From: Chitinophagaceae bacterium
GTDB taxonomy: Bacteria > Bacteroidota > Bacteroidia > Chitinophagales > Chitinophagaceae
NCBI GenBank assembly: GCA_019638595.1
Contig: JAHBTJ010000012.1
Location: forward strand, 124,001-188,000
DNA: 64,000 bases
Direction of reading: 5' to 3'
Shown: positions 39,139 to 47,333 of the stretch, in pieces
How positions within the stretch are numbered: position 1 is the first letter of the stretch
How the letters are laid out: each line of letters opens with the position of its first letter
Position numbers and translations under genes: made by a program
The notes under the pieces: generated by a model
Told to the model about the DNA's origin: nothing
What the model saw: the letters and a program-made list of their open reading frames with translations, nothing else
Database searches by the model: none

Positions 39139-41547
39139 TTATTCCGTCCTCAAACTCTTCACCGGGTTTGCTTTAGCTGCCGAAACCGATTTAAAGCTGA
39201 TGCTTATAAATGCTATCAAAAATGCCGCGATACCTGCAACTAAAAATATCCACCAGTATAAAGTTGTACGGTTTGCATAGCCCTGCAGCCATTTAGTCAT
39301 AGCCATATAAGCTAACGGAGTGGCTATAATAAACGAGATCATGATCAGCCACAGGAAATCTTTGCCTATTAATACAACAATGCTGTTTACCGAGGCGCCT
39401 AATACTTTGCGTATCCCTATCTCCTTCGTTCGTTTGCGCACCATTAAGGATACAAGGCTGAATAACCCCATACAGGATAAGGCGATAGCAAGAAAAGCAA
39501 AAATATTGCTAAGCCTGGTAAGCCTTATTTCGGTATCATATAAATGTGCCACGCGATCATCAATAAAGCTGAAATCGAATTTTTCCTGTGGAAAGAACTG
39601 CCTGTATGTTTTTGAAAGATGCTCAATACCTGCTTTGGTATTAGCCGCGTTAATACGCGCATATACATACCGCAAATTTTTTCCATTCGTTTTACATCGT
39701 ATGGCAAGCACCGGCGCTTCCTCTTTTAACGACATAGCGCTGAAATTGCCGAATACACCAACGATGGTTCCTTTAAGAAAAAAATCTTTGTCGGTAACAG
39801 CTCCGATCGGATCTTTTATACCAAGCCGTTTTACCAGCGATTCAGAAACAATCAATGGTCGCCGTGGATCGGCGCCTGTCCAGCCGGCAATGCTATCGTA
39901 GTCGGCCATATCCGAAGGAAAATCAGGAGAAAAATTCCTTCCCTGTATAATAGGTATCTGCATTGTTTTTATAAAATCCATATCCACATCAATAATAGCC
40001 ACCTGGATCAGGTTCATGGAATCATGGCCCGCTACCGGGTCTTTCATACTGGAATACATGGAATATGTTTTACCGATATCCAACCCGGCAAATGACATGG
40101 CGCTGATGCCCGGGTTTTGCAACACTTTGTTCTTAAAGGCCTGCGGCGGCTCATCAAGATAAGGCACCTGGAAACGGATAAGATTATCCTTATTAAAACC
40201 AAGCGGCTCATTATTGAGATAATGCAATTGCGAGTGTACCGTAAATGTTGCCACAATCAGCATGATGGATATAGCGAATTGTACTACGATCAATACTTTT
40301 CGCAAGCCGAAATTCAGGTTCATTTCCTGGTAGCCTCCTTTCAACGTATTTACCGGGCGCAAACCGGAAAGGAATATGGCAGGATAAACCCCTGAAACCA
40401 CGCAGGAAAAAATACAAACGCCTGCAATAATAAGCAGGGTATTGATATTAAGCAGGAAGGAATTACCGGCTACAATATTGCTGAGGTGGGTAAAACCCTG
40501 CCACGCAATAACCGCCAATATAATAGCCGCGAAAAAAGCTATTACAAAATATACTGCCGCTTCTCCCAAAAACTGCAAGATCAGTTGCTTTCGTTGTGCG
40601 CCCAGCACCTTGCGTACGCCTACTTCTTTGGTGCGTTCCATACTGCGTGCAATAGCCAGGTTGATAAAATTAATGCAGCCAATAATGAGTATCAGCAGCG
40701 CTATACCGGCATAGATGTATACATACCTTATATCACCGATATTGTATTTAGTAAGCGCATCTTTGATCCCGGATGAATGCAAATGGATCTGCGATACCGG
40801 CTGTAATGTTATTGCATAATCATCCATTTTATACCGGTGACAAAACTGCTTTATTTTGCTTTCTGCATCCGCAACAGTAGTATTTTTATCTAAGAGGATA
40901 AATGCATTGCCTCCATTGTACCCCCCGGATATGTCCAGTACCGAACTTTGTTTGGACAAAGGATGAAAGCAGAAGGCATCCGTTTGTAAAAAACTGTTTT
41001 GCGGCAGATCCTGTACCACACCGCTGATCATAAAAGTTTTATCCCTCTGCTCAAATGTTTTGCCCACAACGTCGGTTGTGTTATATAATTTTTTTGCAGT
41101 TGAAGCAGTAAGTACAATATTATCGGCGCTTTTGATAGCCGTGGCAGCATTTCCATGAATGAACCTGAAATCAAAAATGGAAAAGAAGCTGCTGTCTGCC
41201 TCTGTCAACTCAAAATCGGTAAATTGATTTTTTATAAGCGCCTGCGTTGTGTAAGTATTAATACGTGTTTGCGCTGCAAATCCCGGCACTTCCTTTATAA
41301 GTGTGGGTGCAAATGCCAACGGCACATTTTCTGTAGGCCCTGAACTATTTTTCTGATAGGTGCTGATAACACGATAAATACGACCGGCATTGCCATAGCT
41401 TTTGTCAAAAGATGTTTCAAAACGGATATAACCGGCAATCAACATTACACAGGTAAGCCCAATGGTCAGTCCTGAAAGGCTGATCAGCGTGTTCATTCTG
41501 TCCTTTTGAAAACTACGGATAGCTATTTTTATATAATTTTTAAACAT
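39139..41547 (-). CDS. MacB/FtsX-family ABC permease, array member 11
   Basis: 802 residues, start MFKNYIKIAIRSFQKDR; the equal-length paralogue of member 6. Coupling loops KEVGVRKVLGA and KEIGIRKVLGA, TM4 end GVYPA. Much of the DNA is also alike, for example around 39190-39225 against 21230-21265. The last 40 nt (TTATTCCGTCCTCAAACTCT onward) instead match members 13 and 14, so the gene looks like a mosaic at its 3' end. It is separated from member 12 by only 123 bp, the shortest permease-to-permease junction. Confidence 0.93.
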   Translation of the reverse strand: MFKNYIKIAIRSFQKDRMNTLISLSGLTIGLTCVMLIAGYIRFETSFDKSYGNAGRIYRVISTYQKNSSGPTENVPLAFAPTLIKEVPGFAAQTRINTYTTQALIKNQFTDFELTEADSSFFSIFDFRFIHGNAATAIKSADNIVLTASTAKKLYNTTDVVGKTFEQRDKTFMISGVVQDLPQNSFLQTDAFCFHPLSKQSSVLDISGGYNGGNAFILLDKNTTVADAESKIKQFCHRYKMDDYAITLQPVSQIHLHSSGIKDALTKYNIGDIRYVYIYAGIALLILIIGCINFINLAIARSMERTKEVGVRKVLGAQRKQLILQFLGEAAVYFVIAFFAAIILAVIAWQGFTHLSNIVAGNSFLLNINTLLIIAGVCIFSCVVSGVYPAIFLSGLRPVNTLKGGYQEMNLNFGLRKVLIVVQFAISIMLIVATFTVHSQLHYLNNEPLGFNKDNLIRFQVPYLDEPPQAFKNKVLQNPGISAMSFAGLDIGKTYSMYSSMKDPVAGHDSMNLIQVAIIDVDMDFIKTMQIPIIQGRNFSPDFPSDMADYDSIAGWTGADPRRPLIVSESLVKRLGIKDPIGAVTDKDFFLKGTIVGVFGNFSAMSLKEEAPVLAIRCKTNGKNLRYVYARINAANTKAGIEHLSKTYRQFFPQEKFDFSFIDDRVAHLYDTEIRLTRLSNIFAFLAIALSCMGLFSLVSLMVRKRTKEIGIRKVLGASVNSIVVLIGKDFLWLIMISFIIATPLAYMAMTKWLQGYANRTTLYWWIFLVAGIAAFLIAFISISFKSVSAAKANPVKSLRTE

Positions 41548-41589
41548 AACTATAAGCTTTGAGCTGTCGGCTATGAGCCATCAGCAATT
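41548..41589 (-). repeat. Heptad-repeat leader of permease 11
   Basis: Five clean heptads (GCTGATG, GCTCATA, GCCGACA, GCTCAAA, GCTTATA) end three nt before the ATG. Confidence 0.7.
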
Positions 41590-41610
41590 ATTCATATTCT
41601 TAATCGGTAT

Positions 41611-41669
41611 AAAGCCTCACCCCCCACCCGTACCGAACGGTATGTTCGCCCCGCCTGAACTGCCGAACG
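41611..41669. repeat. Collapsed REPIN remnant between permeases 11 and 12
   Basis: Only the outer left-arm start (GCCTCACCCCCCACCCG) and palindromic inserts (CCGAACGG twice) remain. The spacer and the right hairpin are missing. Reads as a deletion derivative of the full element. Confidence 0.55.
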
Positions 41670-41670
41670 G

Positions 41671-44133
41671 CTATTCCATTCTCAATGCTTTGACCGGGTT
41701 CGCCACTGCCGCCCTGATTGCCTGGAAACTTATCGTTGCCAGCGCAATCATTATTGCAACAAGCCCGCCCGAAGTAAATAACCACCAGCTCACGTTAATG
41801 CGATAAGCGTAATCCTGCAACCATTGGTGCATGTAATACCAGGCAACGGGTGCAGCAATGGCAAAAGAAATCGCGATGAGCATAATAAATTCTTTTGAAA
41901 ATAAATAAACGATACTGCCTGTAGTAGCACCAAGCACTTTACGGATACCCACTTCTTTTACCCGCTGCACAGCCATGAATGAGGCTAAACCATACAATCC
42001 GAGGCAGCTAAGAAACATCGCAATGGCTGCAAAAACTTTATACAACTGCGACAATTGATTTTCCTGTTTATAAAAACTTTCAATTTTATCATCAAGGAAC
42101 CTGTATTCATAAACATAATCGGGAAATGCCCGCTCCCATATTTTTTTAACAGATTGCATAGCAGAAGAAATGTCTGCAGTTGCCAGCTTTATTGCAGCCT
42201 GACGGTACATGGTGTTATTTGTGGCAACAAGCAATGGCGCAAGTTCCTGGCGAAAAGATCTGTCATTAAAATCTTTCAACACACCAACAACAGGACATTT
42301 TATCAGCCCATTCCATATGCTTATTTCTTTGTTCAATATATCTTCAGGGCTTTTAAGGCCCAAGCCTTTAACAAACGATTCATTCACTAAAAATTCTTTC
42401 GTGGGGCCGGAAGGCTGCAGATTTCTTCCGGCCACCAGTTGCAATTTATAGGTGGACACATGTTCATTGTCGGCGAATTTGGTAATGGCCTGAAAACCTG
42501 CTTCTTTTGTTGCATGGTCAAATTTGAATGCAGTCCACATATCATTATTATCTTCCACCGGGGTGTGGGAACTGAAGCTTACTGCCTCCACCCCGTTTAC
42601 CAATAATAGCTGTTGCCTTAAAAAATCAGTCAGGTCGCTTCCTGTACTATCCGGGCGAAACGGAACATTTACAATCGCATCCTTATCGAAACCCAGGGGC
42701 TGATTCATAAAATAATCCGTTTGCTTTACAACAACAAGTGTTCCGATAATGAGCACCTGCGCGATGACGAATTGAAATACTACCAATCCTCTTCTTAATG
42801 AAAATCCACCTACGGTATTTACTGTAAGCTTACGCTGCAATGCATTAACAGGATTGAAACGCGACAGAACAACAGAAGGATAAAAACCAGCCAGTGCCGT
42901 TACCACAATTGTTACAGTTATAAGAAATAAAACAATTGCAGGATTGTTTAGTATGTTGAATGAAAGCGAAAGCTCTAACAGCCGGTTTACATAAGGCAAT
43001 ACCAGCATTGTAAGGACTGTGGCAAGCATCACTGCACCTGTAACTATCAAAAATGTTTCAATGATGAATTTGGTTTGCAACTGAGACCTATTGCTTCCCA
43101 ACACTTTTCTTACACCCACCTCTTTTGCACGGTTAACAGCCTGTGCCGTGGAGAGATTTATGAAGTTTACACAGGCAATTAACAGGATGAATGCCGCGAT
43201 CAGCCATAATACATTGAGCAATTCATGACTGATTGTTTTATTGCTGTAATTACCTGTTTGTGTATCATAATGCACAGCGCTTAAGGGCTGTATAATATAA
43301 CTATCCTTATTACCGGGAGGTAGCGCTTTTCGTGAGTATGCCTCTAGCTGTTGGTTAAATTTGTCGGCAGAAATATTTGGTGGTAACAAAACATAGCAGC
43401 CAAAATCAGGCGCTGTTCCATTCCAATCGGGGTTTTGAAACCCGTATATTTTATCACCTGTAAAATCTGTTCCGTAAGCAACTACCAATTTTAGCCGAAA
43501 ATCTGTATTTTCCGGTATGGTTGCGAGTATACCTGAAACTTTCAGCATTACTGGAGGAGACTGAAACAATCCTGCGCCTATCCTGTAAGATCCTGTTAAT
43601 TTAATGGTTTTTCCTATGGCTGTTTCCCAGTGGCCAAAATAGGTTTCTGCAACTTCTTTTGTAAGCAATACATTATCCGGATCTTTTAACGAAGCATAGG
43701 AGCCTGCAAGCAGGGGAAAATCAAATATGCTGAAAAATGAAGGCTCTGTATAAAACACACCACTCTGTTCTTTAAAATTCTTTACAGGAACTCCATTGTC
43801 ATCAAGTACCTGCAACTCGTCATTATGACTTGCATAAACCGCAGCTACCTGCTCTAATTGGGGGAAAGCCGTTTTCAATCCTACGGGCATTGGGAACGGA
43901 ACATTTTTCGCATAAGAAATGGTTGCCGCACCCTCAGGATGATGTTCAGTAAGCATACGATAGGTACGATCTTTCTTAGAATGAAAATTATCGAAGCTTA
44001 TTTGAAATTGCAGGATAATAAAGATGATCATACAAACAGCAATACCAACAGCTAACCCGGCAATATTGATAATAGTGTAATTCCCGTTACGGGCCAAACT
44101 CCTGAATGCAATTTTAAAATAGTTTTTAAACAT
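41671..44133 (-). CDS. MacB/FtsX-family ABC permease, array member 12
   Basis: 820 residues, start MFKNYFKIAFRSLARNG. The first periplasmic domain is enlarged around 150-215 (ETAIGKTIKLTGSYRIGAGL, then NPDWNGTAPDFGCYVLL). Coupling loops KEVGVRKVLGS and KEVGIRKVLGA (Val for Ile in the second), TM4 end GFYPS. The TM7 region is PVAWYYMHQWLQDYAYRIN. Its 3' end (ATTCCATTCTCAATGCTTTG) is not shared with either neighbour, consistent with the collapsed repeat on that side. Tail ANPVKALRME. Confidence 0.93.
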   Translation of the reverse strand: MFKNYFKIAFRSLARNGNYTIINIAGLAVGIAVCMIIFIILQFQISFDNFHSKKDRTYRMLTEHHPEGAATISYAKNVPFPMPVGLKTAFPQLEQVAAVYASHNDELQVLDDNGVPVKNFKEQSGVFYTEPSFFSIFDFPLLAGSYASLKDPDNVLLTKEVAETYFGHWETAIGKTIKLTGSYRIGAGLFQSPPVMLKVSGILATIPENTDFRLKLVVAYGTDFTGDKIYGFQNPDWNGTAPDFGCYVLLPPNISADKFNQQLEAYSRKALPPGNKDSYIIQPLSAVHYDTQTGNYSNKTISHELLNVLWLIAAFILLIACVNFINLSTAQAVNRAKEVGVRKVLGSNRSQLQTKFIIETFLIVTGAVMLATVLTMLVLPYVNRLLELSLSFNILNNPAIVLFLITVTIVVTALAGFYPSVVLSRFNPVNALQRKLTVNTVGGFSLRRGLVVFQFVIAQVLIIGTLVVVKQTDYFMNQPLGFDKDAIVNVPFRPDSTGSDLTDFLRQQLLLVNGVEAVSFSSHTPVEDNNDMWTAFKFDHATKEAGFQAITKFADNEHVSTYKLQLVAGRNLQPSGPTKEFLVNESFVKGLGLKSPEDILNKEISIWNGLIKCPVVGVLKDFNDRSFRQELAPLLVATNNTMYRQAAIKLATADISSAMQSVKKIWERAFPDYVYEYRFLDDKIESFYKQENQLSQLYKVFAAIAMFLSCLGLYGLASFMAVQRVKEVGIRKVLGATTGSIVYLFSKEFIMLIAISFAIAAPVAWYYMHQWLQDYAYRINVSWWLFTSGGLVAIMIALATISFQAIRAAVANPVKALRME

Positions 44134-44213
44134 AGCTATGAGCTTTGAGCTGTCGGCTTTGAGCTATCAGCAACTTGTCCGCCGTGGCGGATCAGCTTTC
44201 AGCCATCAGCAGT
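44134..44213 (-). repeat. Heptad-repeat leader of permease 12, split by a palindrome
   Basis: Three heptads, the same 18-nt CCGCCACGGCGG-containing insert as in the leader of permease 6, then five heptads (GCTGATA, GCTCAAA, GCCGACA, GCTCAAA, GCTCATA) ending three nt before the ATG. It has two more units than the permease 6 leader. Confidence 0.7.
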
Positions 44214-44239
44214 TATTCATATTCTTAAAAGGTGTAAAG

Positions 44240-44508
44240 CCTCACCCCCGCCCGTACCGAACGGTACGTTCGGGCGGGCTCCTTCTCCCTCTCCTTGCGG
44301 AGAGGGACGGTACTGCCGAATATCCCCAAACTTTCTATTCTTCCACATCATCTACAAAACATATCCAAACAAGCTTTTCCATATTATCACGTTCTTTTAA
44401 TTCTCAAGGTTTCCGCTCTCACCATTTTTCAAACTGTTAAGAGTTTAGGCACCCTCTTCCCTTTGGGAAGAGGGCCGGGGCGTGCCTGCCGAAGGAGGGT
44501 GAGGGCTG
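44240..44508. repeat. REPIN-like element between permeases 12 and 13
   Basis: Left arm with a CCGTACCGAACGGTACG palindrome insert, type II spacer, right arm with extended tail. Bases 44297-44480 repeat 33387-33570 exactly by eye. Confidence 0.8.
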
Positions 44509-44510
44509 CT

Positions 44511-46907
44511 TTATTCCGTCCTCAAACTCTTCGCCGGGTTGGCCATAGCCGCTTTTATAGCCTGGGAACTGATAGTAAGTAACGCGATTAGTATTGCTCC
44601 TGTGCCTATAAAAATAAAAATCCACCATTCAATATTAATACGATAGGCAAAATCTTTCAGCCATCTATTCATCATAATACCGGATATTGGCACAGATATT
44701 ACAATTGCAATAAATATCAGCTTTATAAATTCTTTAGATAATAAAAAAACAATGTTGCTTACTGATGCGCCGAGCACTCTGCGCACACCAATTTCTTTTG
44801 TCCGTTTTACTGTACTGTATGCTGCAAGCCCCAGTAAACCCAGGCACGTAATAAGTAAAGTAAATACAGAAAAAATATTTACGATTTTCCCAAAAACCAT
44901 ATCAGATTTATATTGCCTGTTAAACATTTCATCGAGAAAATAATAGTCAAATACGTGCCCCTTAAAATCAGATTGCCATAATTTTTCTACACCTGCAATA
45001 GTTTTGTTTATGTTTTCGGAAGAAATCTTAATTGCATAAAAACCACTTGCATCTTCAGAAAACCAATGTATCATTGGCAGCAAACTCCCTTTTAATGATT
45101 GTTGATGATAATTTTTTATAACGCCCACTACTGTACCTGTTTGAATATTTCCGGAATTGGTTAGTATTTTTTTCCCTATTGCTTCTTCCGGAGAAGCAAA
45201 TCCCAATCTTCTTGCGGCTTCTTCATTAATAATTAATTCGTCCTTATTAGGTGAACCTGCCATAAAATTCCTACCCTTTAACAATGGAATATCCATTAAT
45301 GAAAGATAATTTGCATCAATACCATATAAATAATAATTATCGCCATTACTACCGGCATCTTCAACCCTCTTTATTCCGGAGCTGGTGCTCAAAAAATTTA
45401 GTGGAAGACCGGGAAGTGAGTTTGTAAGAGAAACACCCGAAATACCGGGCATATTAAGCAACTGATTTTTAAATGTTAGTTCTCTTATTTTCTGTGATGA
45501 ATACTCTTCTTCCGATAGTTGCGGACCTTTTACTATTAAAACCTGGTTAATGTTAATCCCCAAATCCTGTTTGCGCACAAAAGATAACTGTTGATAAATA
45601 ATTACTGAAGCCGTAACCACGCTCAGGGCAACTACAAATTGCCCTACCACAATCACTTTACGTAGTAACGCAGACTTTAAGGAACCTGTAAAATTCCGTA
45701 TGGCTACAACCGTGGTTTTTACAGAAGAAAGGAAAAAAGCAGGATAAAGCCCGGAAAAAACACAATTTATCAAGAATACAAGTGAGGCTGTAAGCCAAAA
45801 ACTACCCGTAGAAAAGATATTTACGTTGGCCGCATTACCTATAACGGAGGAATATAATGGCAATGCGATTTTTATAATAATTAAAGAACAGAGTAAGGCA
45901 ATGATATTCAGTAAAACGGATTCGGTAAAAAACATTTTTATAAGGGAAGTATTTGAAGCTCCCAGTACTTTTCTCACCCCTGCTTCTTTTGCCTTTTCAA
46001 CAGATCGGGCAGTAGTTAAATTTACATAGTTTGCTGAACCAATAAGAATAATCAAAAATGAAATAATAATTAAGAAGTTTACAATTCTTGCGTCACCATT
46101 TGTTTCCGGTTCAAAGGTTTTGTGAGAATATAAATGAATGCCTTTTACAGGTTCTGCAGTTACTACGTCATGCTGTAGCCTTTCTTTAGAAAATTCTTTT
46201 AATTTTTGGTTGAAGACGCTTAAATTATAGCCAGGCGCCATTTGAACATACAGGTAATTATTATTTCCACTCCATGAATTTAAATCCCACCCCCATTTTT
46301 GTAAAGTATTAAAGGAAATAAGAAAATCAAATTTGAGGTGTGTATTTTCCGGAATATCCTTCGCTATTCCTGTAACTATAAAAGGCTCTCCACGCATTTT
46401 TAAGGTTTTGCCTAATACATTTGTTTTACCAAAAATTTTTTGGGCAACGGTTTCGGTGATAACCATATCCCCAGGTTTCGACAAAACTGTTTGCTTATCG
46501 CCATACAATAAGCCATAACTAAAAACTGTAAATAAAGCCGGATCCGCCGCATAGTTTTTTTCAGTGATAAATGCTTTATTTCCATCGGTTAATTCAATAG
46601 TGCCTAGGTTCTGCATACGAACATAATCCACCACTTCAGGCATCTTTTCCTTTAATACCGGGCCAAGTGGCGGATAGGTTTCACAATCGGTTGTAACATA
46701 TTCCGATCCCTTAAAAAGATCTAACGTAACCCGGCAGATATTTTTTGCATTGGAATGAATGTTTTCGTAACTCCGTTCAAAATATACATAATTTATTATC
46801 AGCAGAAATACTGCTGTTGCTATTGATAATCCAAACAGGTTGATTCCGGTATAAAATTTATCCCGCCATAAATTCCTCCATGCAATTTTGAAATAGTTTC
46901 TTATCAT
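44511..46907 (-). CDS. MacB/FtsX-family ABC permease, array member 13
   Basis: 798 residues, start MIRNYFKIAWRNLWRDK. Coupling loops KEAGVRKVLGA (Ala in place of Val or Ile) and KEIGVRRVLGA, TM4 end GLYPA. Before TM7 the usual PVAWW is replaced by PISGIMMNRWLKDF. The DNA is more AT-rich than its neighbours. The tail ANPAKSLRTE (Ala for Val) is shared only with member 14, and the last ~54 nt of the two genes are nearly identical although their bodies diverge. Confidence 0.93.
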   Translation of the reverse strand: MIRNYFKIAWRNLWRDKFYTGINLFGLSIATAVFLLIINYVYFERSYENIHSNAKNICRVTLDLFKGSEYVTTDCETYPPLGPVLKEKMPEVVDYVRMQNLGTIELTDGNKAFITEKNYAADPALFTVFSYGLLYGDKQTVLSKPGDMVITETVAQKIFGKTNVLGKTLKMRGEPFIVTGIAKDIPENTHLKFDFLISFNTLQKWGWDLNSWSGNNNYLYVQMAPGYNLSVFNQKLKEFSKERLQHDVVTAEPVKGIHLYSHKTFEPETNGDARIVNFLIIISFLIILIGSANYVNLTTARSVEKAKEAGVRKVLGASNTSLIKMFFTESVLLNIIALLCSLIIIKIALPLYSSVIGNAANVNIFSTGSFWLTASLVFLINCVFSGLYPAFFLSSVKTTVVAIRNFTGSLKSALLRKVIVVGQFVVALSVVTASVIIYQQLSFVRKQDLGININQVLIVKGPQLSEEEYSSQKIRELTFKNQLLNMPGISGVSLTNSLPGLPLNFLSTSSGIKRVEDAGSNGDNYYLYGIDANYLSLMDIPLLKGRNFMAGSPNKDELIINEEAARRLGFASPEEAIGKKILTNSGNIQTGTVVGVIKNYHQQSLKGSLLPMIHWFSEDASGFYAIKISSENINKTIAGVEKLWQSDFKGHVFDYYFLDEMFNRQYKSDMVFGKIVNIFSVFTLLITCLGLLGLAAYSTVKRTKEIGVRRVLGASVSNIVFLLSKEFIKLIFIAIVISVPISGIMMNRWLKDFAYRINIEWWIFIFIGTGAILIALLTISSQAIKAAMANPAKSLRTE

Positions 46908-46955
46908 TTGAAATTTGATATTTTAGATTTGAAATGGCTGTCAGCTATCAGTGGT
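46908..46955 (-). repeat. Mixed heptad leader of permease 13
   Basis: GCTGA-type heptads (ACTGATA, GCTGACA) pass into AT-rich heptads (ATCTAAA, ATATCAA, ATTTCAA) that touch the ATG. Links the two heptad classes. Confidence 0.55.
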
Positions 46956-46985
46956 TTATTACATTTTCACATTTTAGCATCTTTA

Positions 46986-47331
46986 GCCTCCCCCTTCTTC
47001 TCCCGAAGATTCGAGAGGGAGGGAGCGGTACTACAGAATAATTCCAAGCTGTATATCTTCCACATCAAGCCTCACCCCCGCCCGTATCGAACGGTACGTT
47101 CGGGCGGGCTCCTTATCCCTCTCCCCGCTGCGGAGAGGGACGGCACAACAGAATAAAGCCAAACTACATATCTACCACATCACCTAAAGAATACATCCAG
47201 GCTTCGCATTTTCATATTTCCGTATTTTCAACCTCCCCCTCATTACATTTCATCAACCTGATCTGAACTTGGGCACCCCTCTTCCCTTTGGGAAGAGGGC
47301 CGGGGCGTGCCCGCCGAAGGAGGGTGATGGG
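46986..47331. repeat. REPIN-like element between permeases 13 and 14
   Basis: Two left arms, the second with a nested CCGTATCGAACGGTACG insert, a type I spacer, and a right arm with extended tail ending at the stop of permease 14. Confidence 0.73.
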
Positions 47332-47333
47332 CT

